Position numbers and translations under genes: made by a program. DNA of 64,000 nt from Bacillota bacterium (GTDB taxonomy: Bacteria; Bacillota; Clostridia; Acetivibrionales; JAEZXR01), in NCBI GenBank assembly GCA_023419605.1, contig JAEZXR010000137.1, forward strand, positions 1 through 64,000, in the 5' to 3' direction. The notes below the pieces were generated by a model. It was not told the origin of the DNA and searched no databases. It saw only the letters and a program-made list of their open reading frames with translations. Each line of letters opens with the position of its first letter. The stretch's first letter is position 1. Positions 1 to 6,790 of this stretch are shown in pieces.

Positions 1-144
1 ATACACTATTAAAATATCAATGTTCGGCCCTTTATTGGGTTTGTTTCTTATGCTCATTTTTATTTTGCTAAACACCTAAATTTTTTTATTAAAAAACTAT
101 TGACTTTAACTAGCTGGTCTTGTTCCTTGCTAAGGAGCTTAACA

Positions 145-663
145 ATGTTGAAAAACAAAAGGACTATCGTTGTTTTGTCAGTATGTGCTTTAGTGCTTGT
201 AACGGCGAGTGCTTACAGCTTAAAAGCTAATGCAGGAGCTATGACACTGGCAGACAAAAAAGTGGTGTATGAAAATGCAAAGAAAAATTTTGAACAGAAA
301 AAGACTGATTTTGAAAATGCAAAATTACCAACGACCGCAGAAGGCATAAACGAGAGATACGAGCAGGGAATTGCGTTAAAACAACAAGAGGCAAAGAGTG
401 TATCCGACTTAAAGCAAGTTGCACAAATACCTGTCGATGAAGCCCAAAAACTTCAAAGTGATATTCGCAGCATGAAATCAGTTTTAGAAGATTTAATAAA
501 TGGGTTCGATTTAAACAAAAGTGATGAAGCAGCAGAAGTAGCAAAGATCAAAACAAAGTTGGCCAAAATTGAACAAATAGAAAAGGATTATAAAGAGGGT
601 AAAAAATCATTTGAACAAACAAAGATAGATTTTCAAAATGCTAAAATGACAAAAATTAATTAA
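145..663 (+). CDS. Exported coiled-coil protein, unknown function
   Basis: Predicted 172-residue protein. The start at 145 is preferred because AAGGAG lies 7 nt upstream; an ATG at 100 is also open but has no such site. The N-terminus is basic, then hydrophobic, and ends near an AxA-type site (about residues 5-31), which fits a signal peptide or one membrane anchor. The rest is Lys/Glu/Gln-rich and predicted alpha-helical. A heptad-like block recurs at both ends of the mature part (YENAKKNFEQKKTDFENAK and YKEGKKSFEQTKIDFQNAK), so the protein contains a visible internal duplication. It precedes agrB but has its own terminator, so it is probably transcribed separately. I do not recognise a family; a surface or peptidoglycan-associated coiled coil is only a guess. 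Confidence 0.6.
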   Translation: MLKNKRTIVVLSVCALVLVTASAYSLKANAGAMTLADKKVVYENAKKNFEQKKTDFENAKLPTTAEGINERYEQGIALKQQEAKSVSDLKQVAQIPVDEAQKLQSDIRSMKSVLEDLINGFDLNKSDEAAEVAKIKTKLAKIEQIEKDYKEGKKSFEQTKIDFQNAKMTKIN

Positions 664-686
664 ATACTAATAACAATAAATAGTTA

Positions 687-722
687 GAAACCTAGTGAGT
701 CAATCACCAGGTTTCTTTTTTG
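687..722 (+). terminator. Rho-independent terminator
   Basis: GAAACCT at 687-693 pairs with AGGTTTC at 709-715. An inner GTGA/TCAC extends the stem, and a run of T follows. It ends the upstream coiled-coil gene. Confidence 0.75.
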
Positions 723-724
723 TA

Positions 725-743
725 TTTATACTTCGAGTATAAA
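725..743. promoter_or_regulatory. Perfect palindrome upstream of agrB
   Basis: TTTATACT and AGTATAAA are separated by TCG, giving 8-bp perfect arms about 90 bp before agrB. It could be a repressor operator; two XRE-type repressors are encoded nearby. A TATAAT-like hexamer lies near 780. A strong AGGGAGG at about 744-750 precedes a five-codon open frame (ATG ATG TTT CAT CGT, then stop), which may be a leader peptide. Confidence 0.35.
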
Positions 744-830
744 GGGAGGAAAATGATGTTTCATCGTTGAATTTTGTGATATAATTAAGCAAAAAATGTA
801 ATTTATTACAGGGGGAGGGCGGTGTAACTT

Positions 831-1466
831 ATGAGGTTTGTCAATAAATGGTCGTATTCTTGTGCTAAAGGTTTAGCAGGGGTATTAAGCGAAAACCACC
901 AAAAAAGGTCCATATATTATTTCGGCTTTCAAATTGCGATTGGTGGTGTAGTCAAAACCGTTATATTAGTGTCTATTTCGCTATTGCTTGGAATCTTTAT
1001 ACCCACGCTGTTAATATCGTTGACATTCGCTTCGCTGCGGATTATTGCCGGGGGCTATCATATGGATACCTACGGTAAATGTCTGTTTGTATCTATGGGG
1101 CTTTTTATCACAGTAGCACTAATCGCACAATATACATACCATTACTGGAATTTTATGTACCTAGCGGTACTAATTGCGGTGGCGTTCATTTTAGGGCTTT
1201 ATGTACTGGTTAGATACTCCCCGAAGGATACGCCAAATAAACCAATCACAGATCCCCAGGAGATACGGAAATTTAAAATCCTGTCTATTGTTTACCTCTT
1301 TATATGGTCGATAATAACTTCGGTATTAACTTTCTATGGGCTGAATATGTATGTCCTATCGCTGTGTTTCGGCGTGCTACTTGAATTATTCGCAATAACA
1401 CCCACTGGACATAAATTCTTTGACAAGATAAAATACGGACTAAATTTTAAAATGGTAAAAAAATAA
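831..1466 (+). CDS. agrB: AgrB-type peptide-processing membrane protease
   Basis: Predicted 211-residue polytopic membrane protein. The family diagnostic motif RIIAGGYHMDTYGKC is intact, with His77 and Cys84 at the positions of the catalytic pair known for AgrB cysteine endopeptidases. AgrB removes the C-terminal tail of AgrD and helps form the thiolactone ring of the secreted signal peptide. Five to six hydrophobic segments cover residues 35-200, and the length is normal for the family. The start follows GGGGGAGG. The likely substrate is the small AgrD-like peptide at 2883-3020, but a convergent repressor and the receptor gene intervene, which is not the usual agrBDCA order. No response regulator of the AgrA type is visible in the window. 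Confidence 0.92.
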   Translation: MRFVNKWSYSCAKGLAGVLSENHQKRSIYYFGFQIAIGGVVKTVILVSISLLLGIFIPTLLISLTFASLRIIAGGYHMDTYGKCLFVSMGLFITVALIAQYTYHYWNFMYLAVLIAVAFILGLYVLVRYSPKDTPNKPITDPQEIRKFKILSIVYLFIWSIITSVLTFYGLNMYVLSLCFGVLLELFAITPTGHKFFDKIKYGLNFKMVKK

Positions 1467-1492
1467 AAGCCTTTGCAAATGCAGGGCTTTTT
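1465..1492. terminator. Bidirectional terminator between convergent genes
   Basis: AAAAGCC (1465-1471) pairs with GGCTTTT (1485-1491). A-rich and T-rich flanks on both sides suit termination of agrB on plus and the XRE repressor on minus. Confidence 0.65.
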
Positions 1493-1817
1493 ATTTCAAT
1501 CTTTTAAAGTGTGGAATCATGCTATTAATCATATCTGTAATCAGCATAACTTCTTCCTGTGAACATTTATTAATCAGTCTTTGAAGTTTGTCGGTTTTAA
1601 TGTCATTTTTCGATATGCCTCTTATAAGATAATCAAGCGGTACATGCAAGCAATCCGAGATATTTACAAGCGTTTCAAGGCTCATTTTCTTTTCCCCACG
1701 TTCTATTTGTCCGACGAAATTTGGTGATAGTTCAAGTAATTCAGCGAACTTTTCACGGGTTAAACCGAATTTTTCCCGTTCTTCCCGTATTCTCTTTCCA
1801 ATTTCTTTATAATTCAT
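1491..1817 (-). CDS. XRE-family (Cro/C1) transcriptional regulator
   Basis: Predicted 108-residue protein with an N-terminal helix-turn-helix of the Cro/C1 type at about residues 6-62 (segments RIREEREKFGLTREKFAEL and FVGQIERGEKKMSLETLVNI). The C-terminal helical tail resembles the dimerisation tails of small regulators found beside agr-like loci. It converges with agrB and diverges from the receptor-like gene at 2033, so the 1818-2032 interval probably carries promoters for both. The likely role is repression of the signalling locus; the target is inferred from position only. Confidence 0.85.
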   Translation of the reverse strand: MNYKEIGKRIREEREKFGLTREKFAELLELSPNFVGQIERGEKKMSLETLVNISDCLHVPLDYLIRGISKNDIKTDKLQRLINKCSQEEVMLITDMINSMIPHFKRLK

Positions 1818-2032
1818 AACGATTCACCCCTGCAATAACTTTACAGGGAATAGTAATAATTAAAAACCATATGTTAGGGTTATTTATATAACGCAGATAG
1901 GGTCGTGTCGTGATTTGTCGAATATTATAATACTATCTAAATTTGTAAATAATTATCAGATTACCGTTTACTTTATAGAAAAACTGTAATAAAATATCTA
2001 CATGGGGAGTAGAACGAAGGGGGGGGTTTTAT

Positions 2033-2842
2033 GTGGTAATGAATTTATATATGTTGCTTTTCGTATCGCTACCTGAAGCATTTTTGAATTTAGCAATAGT
2101 TTTGATTATTACCGGAGGTAAAGATAACTTAAGAATAAATAGACAGAACGTTATCCGATTCGTGACTTGTCTTGCTCTTATGCTAACAACTTCATGGTTT
2201 ATTCGTCCCATTGCTCCTAGTATAATTATTAACGTAATATTACATACCATAGCATATTTGATTATAATTTCTATTATATATAGATTAAACGTGATATATA
2301 CTTTATTCGGTGTGGCCTTTGCAATACTGGTAATGTCTACTGTAGAGGTAATGTTCTTGCCGTATGTGATTAATTATATCTTTAAGGGAATGGAAAATTT
2401 CCAAAAAGCTTACCATTGGTATATATTGCTTTCATTACCTCACCGGATTGTTCAGCTTCTAGTCATAGCATTTTTCTGGAGATATGAGGTTTTGCTGCTA
2501 ACGAGGATTAACCGCCGTTTTCATAGTTATTTTGTAACATCATTTTTACTATTGGCGTTTGTTGAACACATATTCTATTTTATTTTTGTTACCTATAGCG
2601 ATAAAATGTCGTTAGCTTATCAAATAACTTATTCTTTAGCGATGTTCACTATGGTACTGGTACTCAATGCTTTCATTTTTAGATTTATGTATATCGCAAT
2701 AGGTGGAGTAGTGGTTAACGGGTATAATAAGTATAAAGAGCTTGAGGAAGATGCCAAATTTGCCTTTAGTGAGATACGCAGTTTATTAATAGAAAATAAG
2801 GTTGATGAAGCAATAAATCTTATTGACGACCTTAATAGGTAG
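2033..2842 (+). CDS. AgrC-like membrane receptor domain lacking a kinase
   Basis: Predicted 269-residue protein starting with GTG at 2033, six bases after a run of eight G; an in-frame ATG at 2039 is the alternative. Six or seven hydrophobic segments fill residues 1-225, a layout like the AgrC sensor domain. The short cytoplasmic tail (about 225-269) is charged and helical (segment YNKYKELEEDAKFAFSEIR). There is no H-box histidine, no N-box or G-box, and the frame stops 40 nt before agrD, so no ATPase domain follows. It probably binds the AgrD-derived peptide or assists its export. Signalling would need a separate partner. The AgrC relationship rests on topology and neighbours, not on a clear motif. 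Confidence 0.6.
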   Translation: MVMNLYMLLFVSLPEAFLNLAIVLIITGGKDNLRINRQNVIRFVTCLALMLTTSWFIRPIAPSIIINVILHTIAYLIIISIIYRLNVIYTLFGVAFAILVMSTVEVMFLPYVINYIFKGMENFQKAYHWYILLSLPHRIVQLLVIAFFWRYEVLLLTRINRRFHSYFVTSFLLLAFVEHIFYFIFVTYSDKMSLAYQITYSLAMFTMVLVLNAFIFRFMYIAIGGVVVNGYNKYKELEEDAKFAFSEIRSLLIENKVDEAINLIDDLNR

Positions 2843-2882
2843 GGGCTTTATTATAAAATCTGATAATCGGAGGTGATGGAAT

Positions 2883-3020
2883 ATGAAGGCAAAAATCAGA
2901 ATACTAATCTCGCTATTCTCAGGAATCATTACTTTGCTTGCTTTATCGGGTGTAAGCTCGGCGTGTGCGTCATCTTTGTATCAACCAAAAGTACCTAAAT
3001 GTTTAACTGAAAAGAAATAG
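2883..3020 (+). CDS. agrD: AgrD-like cyclic autoinducer peptide precursor
   Basis: A 45-codon gene with a near-perfect site GGAGGTGA six bases before the ATG. The N-terminal half is an amphipathic or hydrophobic leader (residues 1-25). The core begins at Cys28 in SACASSLYQPKVPKCL, matching the clostridial AgrD layout in which Ser-Ala-Cys is followed by a five-residue ring and then x-Gln-Pro-x-x-Pro-x-x-Leu. By analogy with Clostridium perfringens AgrD, the mature signal would be the thiolactone ring formed by residues 28-32 (CASSL). The tail from Tyr33 would be removed by AgrB. It directly follows the receptor-like gene. Confidence 0.85.
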   Translation: MKAKIRILISLFSGIITLLALSGVSSACASSLYQPKVPKCLTEKK

Positions 3021-3032
3021 GAGTACGGAACG

Positions 3033-3070
3033 AAAACGCCCTTATTGCTGAATTGCTTTAAGGGCGTTTT
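3033..3070. terminator. Bidirectional terminator after agrD
   Basis: AAAACGCCCTTA (3033-3044) pairs with TAAGGGCGTTTT (3059-3070), a 12-bp perfect stem followed by T-rich sequence on both strands. It ends agrD and, on minus, overlaps the last codons of the convergent repressor. Confidence 0.85.
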
Positions 3071-3459
3071 TGTTTTTTAGCTTGTTTTATTAAAGTGTTT
3101 ACAAATTTTTCGATTTTTTCAAGCTCCAGGTTATAGTCTTTTATTTTTACTGCTAACTGTAAATATGGAATAAAGTTTTTATCATAGAGATATTTTTCAA
3201 AAGCGTAAAGTTCGGGACTGAATGGTTTTCGTTTACTACCGATTGGTAGTTCTGAATCATCGGTTATTCCTAATATATAGTCGGCTGAAACGTTAAAATG
3301 TTTTGCGAATGATGCAATAGAAATCGTATCCGGCTCACGTTCTCCTATTTCATACTTTGATACCGACTCTCTGCTTTTGCCGACTGCTTTACCTACTTCG
3401 TCCTGGGTCTGCCCCTTCTTGTCACGTAAATTTCTTAGTCGCTCTGCAAAAACCGACAT
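3058..3459 (-). CDS. XRE-family transcriptional regulator
   Basis: Predicted 133-residue repressor. The start at 3459 follows GGGGGTGA by 8 nt; upstream in-frame codons (to 3483) lack a site. The Cro/C1 helix-turn-helix occupies about residues 3-60 (RLRNLRDKKGQTQDEVGKAV, then SRESVSKYEIGEREPD). The C-terminal 65 residues form a charged helical domain. It converges with agrD and faces the divergent promoter at 3589, whose start-site palindrome is a plausible operator. Function beyond DNA binding is inferred. Confidence 0.85.
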   Translation of the reverse strand: MSVFAERLRNLRDKKGQTQDEVGKAVGKSRESVSKYEIGEREPDTISIASFAKHFNVSADYILGITDDSELPIGSKRKPFSPELYAFEKYLYDKNFIPYLQLAVKIKDYNLELEKIEKFVNTLIKQAKKQKRP

Positions 3460-3588
3460 AGATATGTTCACCCCCACGCACAATTATATGACGAATATGG
3501 TATTAAACGCAATCATTTTCTAATTTTACATAAAATAATTTATATTTTGCGTATTCAAACATTTTTGTAAAAATTTGCTTTGTTTTGG

Positions 3589-3637
3589 TTGACTATTTCC
3601 AAAGCTCATATTATAATTTGATGGTACATAATGTACC
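3589..3637 (+). promoter_or_regulatory. Strong sigma-A promoter with start-site palindrome
   Basis: TTGACT (3589-3594), a 17-bp spacer, then TATAAT (3612-3617). GGTACAT-A-ATGTACC (3623-3637) is a perfect palindrome at the expected start site, a good operator candidate for one of the adjacent XRE repressors. Confidence 0.75.
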
Positions 3638-3926
3638 GCATATTACAAATGTTTAATGTGTAAAAATCCTTTGTAGTTAGTGATATGACGGATATTGTGG
3701 GTTTGAGTAGCGATAAAATAAATGGGTTGAAACAATTAATTATAACGATAAAAATACCAAGTTTGTTAACGCTATTGGCGTTACATGTTCACCATTTTAA
3801 ACTACGGGTATTGGTAGAGGTAATAAGCTAATAGGGGAGGAATACCAGTATCGAAAACAGGGGATAGGGTAAAATTCCCCTTTCCCTCATGTCTTATTGT
3901 AACGTAAATTATGAAAGGGACTGCTG
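3624..3926 (+). ncRNA. Long structured 5' leader or small RNA, candidate
   Basis: The promoter at 3589 implies a leader of about 300 nt before the gene at 3927. It contains several hairpins: AACGC/GGCGTT around 3768-3783, GGTATT...AATACC around 3809-3848, and AGGGGA...TTCCCCT around 3860-3885. No known riboswitch consensus was recognised and no T-run follows. It may be a regulatory leader or an independent RNA. This interval holds no convincing protein gene. Confidence 0.35.
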
Positions 3927-4118
3927 ATGTTAGGAAATGATTTCTATGCATGGTATCAAAAAAACCCGAATGAGGCAACGATCACACTAATTACAATGAT
4001 ATGTATAGTGATTTTTTTGTTTTCCGTAAGGGTGTACTTAAAGCATAAAGAAGAAAAGAGAAGAATGAGGGAAAGGTTAATGGAAGAACAATTCAAACGC
4101 AAGTACAATATAAGATAA
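3927..4118 (+). CDS. Small single-pass membrane protein
   Basis: Predicted 63-residue protein after AAAGGGA. One transmembrane helix lies at about residues 18-38 (ATITLITMICIVIFLFSVRV) and is followed by a very basic, charged tail (KHKEEKRRMRERLMEEQFKR). This topology is common among small regulatory membrane peptides but no family is recognised. It sits behind the long structured leader, which suggests tight post-transcriptional control. Confidence 0.55.
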   Translation: MLGNDFYAWYQKNPNEATITLITMICIVIFLFSVRVYLKHKEEKRRMRERLMEEQFKRKYNIR

Positions 4119-4153
4119 ACGAATTTTTGATTGGGTCCGAAAAAAGCCAGTTA

Positions 4154-4167
4154 CTGTGACGTCACAG
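4154..4167. promoter_or_regulatory. 14-bp perfect palindrome
   Basis: CTGTGACGTCACAG sits between the small membrane protein and the Spo0E-like gene. A second palindrome, CTAAT-TTTT-ATTAG, follows at 4180-4193. There is no T-run, so these look like operators rather than a terminator. Confidence 0.35.
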
Positions 4168-4219
4168 AAAGAAAAAACGCTAATTTTTATTAGTGGCATC
4201 AATAAAGGGGGAGCGTGGG

Positions 4220-4396
4220 ATGCCGACGGAGGATAAAACGATAGGTAAAATAAGCGAATTACAAAAATATCTAAATTGTATTGCTATAATCGGAAATTTA
4301 CATAACGAAAAAGTTTTAGAAACAAGCAGAGAATTAGATATTTTGATAACGAAATATTATTTAGAAAGAGAGAAAGAACAAAAAAACAATATCTGA
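4220..4396 (+). CDS. Spo0E-family aspartyl-phosphate phosphatase
   Basis: Predicted 58-residue protein. The start at 4220 is chosen because GGGGGAG lies 6 nt upstream; a more upstream frame opening at 4193 lacks a site. The Spo0E-family signature is visible as LETSRELDILITKYY, matching the pattern in which SxxLDxLI carries the residues that contact phospho-Spo0A. Known members dephosphorylate Spo0A-phosphate and delay sporulation. Two predicted helices fit the family's helical hairpin. Its place beside a peptide-signalling locus suggests a link between population sensing and sporulation, which is inference. Confidence 0.75.
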   Translation: MPTEDKTIGKISELQKYLNCIAIIGNLHNEKVLETSRELDILITKYYLEREKEQKNNI

Positions 4397-4947
4397 TTTT
4401 TGAAATTAAAGTTTGTCGCCTATGGTAGAACGCTGCGACTGAAGTGAATAGTTTTGATATTATTTTTGTTCCTAAATAGGTGATAATTACATTAATACTC
4501 TTATCTTTTTCCTTTGTTTCCAAGTAATATCCAACTTACTTATGTATTAAACAATCAAAGGATTTATACGAGGTTTCTCTTAATTTCATGAAAACAGGTG
4601 ATTTTTGAAGATATTTCCACACAACGTGTGGAACATATGTTCTATAAAGTTTGTATATTGATACCTTAAATGGTAATATATTACTATGATTTTGTGTTGA
4701 AAATAAGCAATACGTCTCGTGGAAAATTTTAATTTGGAAGGAAAATAAAATTACGATAATAACATATGGTCCGTTTAGAAATGTAATTTTATATAATGAT
4801 AAATTTAACTCAAATGTAATAAATTGTATATTTCTTCATGCTATAATAATAGGATATAGCCCATATAAGTGTTATGTTGGTGGATGGCTGTATTATAGCC
4901 TTCTACTCATATATAGTAAAAAGCGTTGTAAAGGAGGTAGACAAGCT
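4397..4947. other. AT-rich intergenic stretch
   Basis: No convincing gene on either strand. Visible elements are an 8-bp stem TTCCACAC/GTGTGGAA (4615-4633) and a TATAAT (4842-4847) that could be the -10 of the transcript running into the structured element at 4980. Confidence 0.4.
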
Positions 4948-5049
4948 ATGATATTTATAAGGTCGCCGGACAATGTAAAAAGGCTCTCGCATATCCCTAC
5001 GTTCTGACCCGTCAAAGTCGTTTGATTGTGTGGATATTCAAAGAGCCTT
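4948..5049. ncRNA. Structured element with possible 19-codon leader peptide
   Basis: AAGGCTCT (4980-4987) plus ATATCC (4991-4996) pair with GGATAT (5032-5037) plus AGAGCCTT (5042-5049) around a 3x3 internal loop. The loop region contains TGAC/GTCA self-complementarity. On minus, the stem is followed by T residues, so it can act as a terminator in that direction. On plus, a tiny frame (4948-5007, MIFIRSPDNVKRLSHIPTF) starts 10 nt after AAAGGAGG and runs through the left arm. This suggests a leader-peptide attenuation device for the secreted-protein gene at 5118, or a small RNA. Confidence 0.4.
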
Positions 5050-5117
5050 ATGCCTAATAATGTATAACTAGAATGTTCTGTAGTCAATGTGAAAATGAAA
5101 AAGTAGGGTATATTTTT

Positions 5118-5762
5118 ATGAAAAAAATATTATCTATGATTCTTATTTTGTCATTCATGATTTCAATGTTTACTTGCGTTAATGCATCTTCCGACAACTC
5201 TTCAAAAATTAGCAAACCGGAGATGCTTGTCCCGGTAATTGATAACAAAAATTTAGAACTTAAGTTAGTAAAAACGTATACCACAAAAGAAAAAGATAAG
5301 GATGGTATCGAATGGACAGATACTGTCTATAGGTATCAGGTAACAAGAATAAATAATGAGACCAACACACAGAATAAAAATGATGGTGCCCAATCATCAA
5401 ATGCTAATGTAACAGCAGAACTCCCACCTATTGATGCACGTATAGAGTCCGTGGTTGGTACAGACAGCAATCGCACGTACATAAGATACTACGGAAGGTG
5501 TTATTCTGAATATCCGGTAACTGCAAACATGTCAATGGCCCTGTTGAGTTGGGTTGGTGATGTTATAAATAAGTGGATAGTGGAAGACTCACAACCAACC
5601 TATACGAATACAGGCACTGCATTAGCGACACCAATTTATGTTTACAGGTATCCTACATTGGGCATGTGGATGAGTAGAAATCAGTTTACCCTTTCTGCTC
5701 CAGACTATAAACCAACAAGCGGTACGGCCTATTCGGGTCAACTGTACGTTGAACCTTATTAA
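5118..5762 (+). CDS. Secreted protein of unknown function
   Basis: Predicted 214-residue protein starting at 5118. A typical signal peptide (MKKILSMILILSFMISMFTC, cleavage near residue 24) begins there, although the frame is open from 5073. The mature protein has a charged N-terminal segment, a Ser/Asn-rich linker and a C-terminal part rich in Tyr, Thr and Pro (for example IRYYGRCYSEYP), probably beta-rich. No family is recognised. It is 16 nt upstream of a sigma-region-4-like gene and the two are likely co-transcribed behind the structured element at 4948-5049. Confidence 0.6.
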   Translation: MKKILSMILILSFMISMFTCVNASSDNSSKISKPEMLVPVIDNKNLELKLVKTYTTKEKDKDGIEWTDTVYRYQVTRINNETNTQNKNDGAQSSNANVTAELPPIDARIESVVGTDSNRTYIRYYGRCYSEYPVTANMSMALLSWVGDVINKWIVEDSQPTYTNTGTALATPIYVYRYPTLGMWMSRNQFTLSAPDYKPTSGTAYSGQLYVEPY

Positions 5763-5778
5763 AAGATAGAGGTAAAGA

Positions 5779-6006
5779 ATGGATATTTCAAAGCCTATTA
5801 TAGAGAAGGAAAAACTAATTGGACTATTAGGGCAGTTTACAACGCAAGAAGCTGATATTCTTAAATTGCGTTATGGGGTAGAGGAACCGCCTATGCCATT
5901 ATACAAGATAGCAGAGTTAAAAAATATGGATGAAACTTCATTAAAACTTATGTTAAGAGACATTGAAAAACGCATGTTGAAAATGTTAAGAGAAAATAAC
6001 TTATAG
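5779..6006 (+). CDS. Isolated sigma-70 region 4-like HTH protein
   Basis: Predicted 75-residue protein with GAGGT 7 nt before the ATG. The sequence follows the sigma region 4 pattern: LLGQFTTQEADILKLRYGVE, then LYKIAELKNMDETSLKLML, then an arginine-containing end with a KMLRE tail. There is no region 2, so it is not a complete sigma factor. It could bind -35-like DNA as a small activator or repressor, or interact with RNA polymerase. It is probably co-transcribed with the secreted protein just upstream. Confidence 0.6.
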   Translation: MDISKPIIEKEKLIGLLGQFTTQEADILKLRYGVEEPPMPLYKIAELKNMDETSLKLMLRDIEKRMLKMLRENNL

Positions 6007-6055
6007 AGAAATAGTCTCTTACATGAGTAAATGCAACTTATTTTAGCCTGACGAC

Positions 6056-6081
6056 AAAGCCTCGTTGGGCTTTTCCCTTTT
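6056..6081 (+). terminator. Rho-independent terminator
   Basis: AAAGCC, a 5-nt loop, then GGGCTTT followed by TCCCTTTTT. It ends the 5118-6006 operon. Confidence 0.65.
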
Positions 6082-6329
6082 TATAATTATTCATCGAATA
6101 TATTTCTATTGATGCTTAGTTGTTTCTACTAATCAAATATTTTTTCCCTTTGGCATATGAGTCGGGGGACGGTTCCTAGACTCATTCAACTTATTATGTT
6201 ATACTTCAAACGTAACCGTCTAAATAAGTCAGTGTATAGGAACTTCCCTGATTCTATGAGACAACTCTCTAAATTAGAGTTTGTAGAGTTTTCCGACTCC
6301 AGTCGAAAAACTCCAAAGGAGGTTTAGCG

Positions 6330-6696
6330 TTGAATACCAGGGAGGCTACTCAAAAGTATCGGTTGAATCAGTGGACTGAGATCATCCGTGAATGTCGCAA
6401 CAGCGGACAGACCGTCTCTGCGTGGTATGCGGAGCATGCTATCAATCCGAAAAGTTACTACTACTGGTTAAAACGTGTTCGTATGGCTGCTTGTGAAACC
6501 CTTCCATCCCTTATCCCTTAGTGGCGGAAATAGCCCGATCGTACCGGTAGACACTCCAGCTCATACAGCCGGTACTGGTCCTGCAGATCAAGAATATTAC
6601 TCTACATACCAGGAATTCCGATGGCTCCCGGAGGGCCTATCCATTGATCAACCAAAGGCAGTGAAAAAACTGAAAATCGGGACCTGTCTTTACTAG
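6330..6696 (+). pseudogene. tnpA: IS66 TnpA (accessory protein), frameshifted
   Basis: TTG start after AAAGGAGG. Residues 1-50 match IS66 TnpA: W-T-E-I-I-x-E-C-x-x-S-G-Q-T-V followed by YYYWLKRVR. The frame shifts near 6480-6520 and continues in another frame (6475-6696) with a recognisable remnant of the C-terminal half (SPIVPVDTPAH). The product cannot be full length. Confidence 0.7.
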
Positions 6697-6790
6697 CTAA
6701 GGGTGTCTAAAGTGCGCATATTTACTGGATTTTCCGACACTTTTATGCTATGCCGTACATAGTAAAAACCGTACAAAGGAACTGTCATTC

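Noticed and set aside
2033..2842. Full AgrC histidine kinase
   Set aside because: The frame ends before any H-box or ATP-binding motifs, and no kinase domain is found in other frames before agrD.
5779..6006. Complete sigma factor
   Set aside because: Only region-4-like sequence is present; regions 1-3 are absent.
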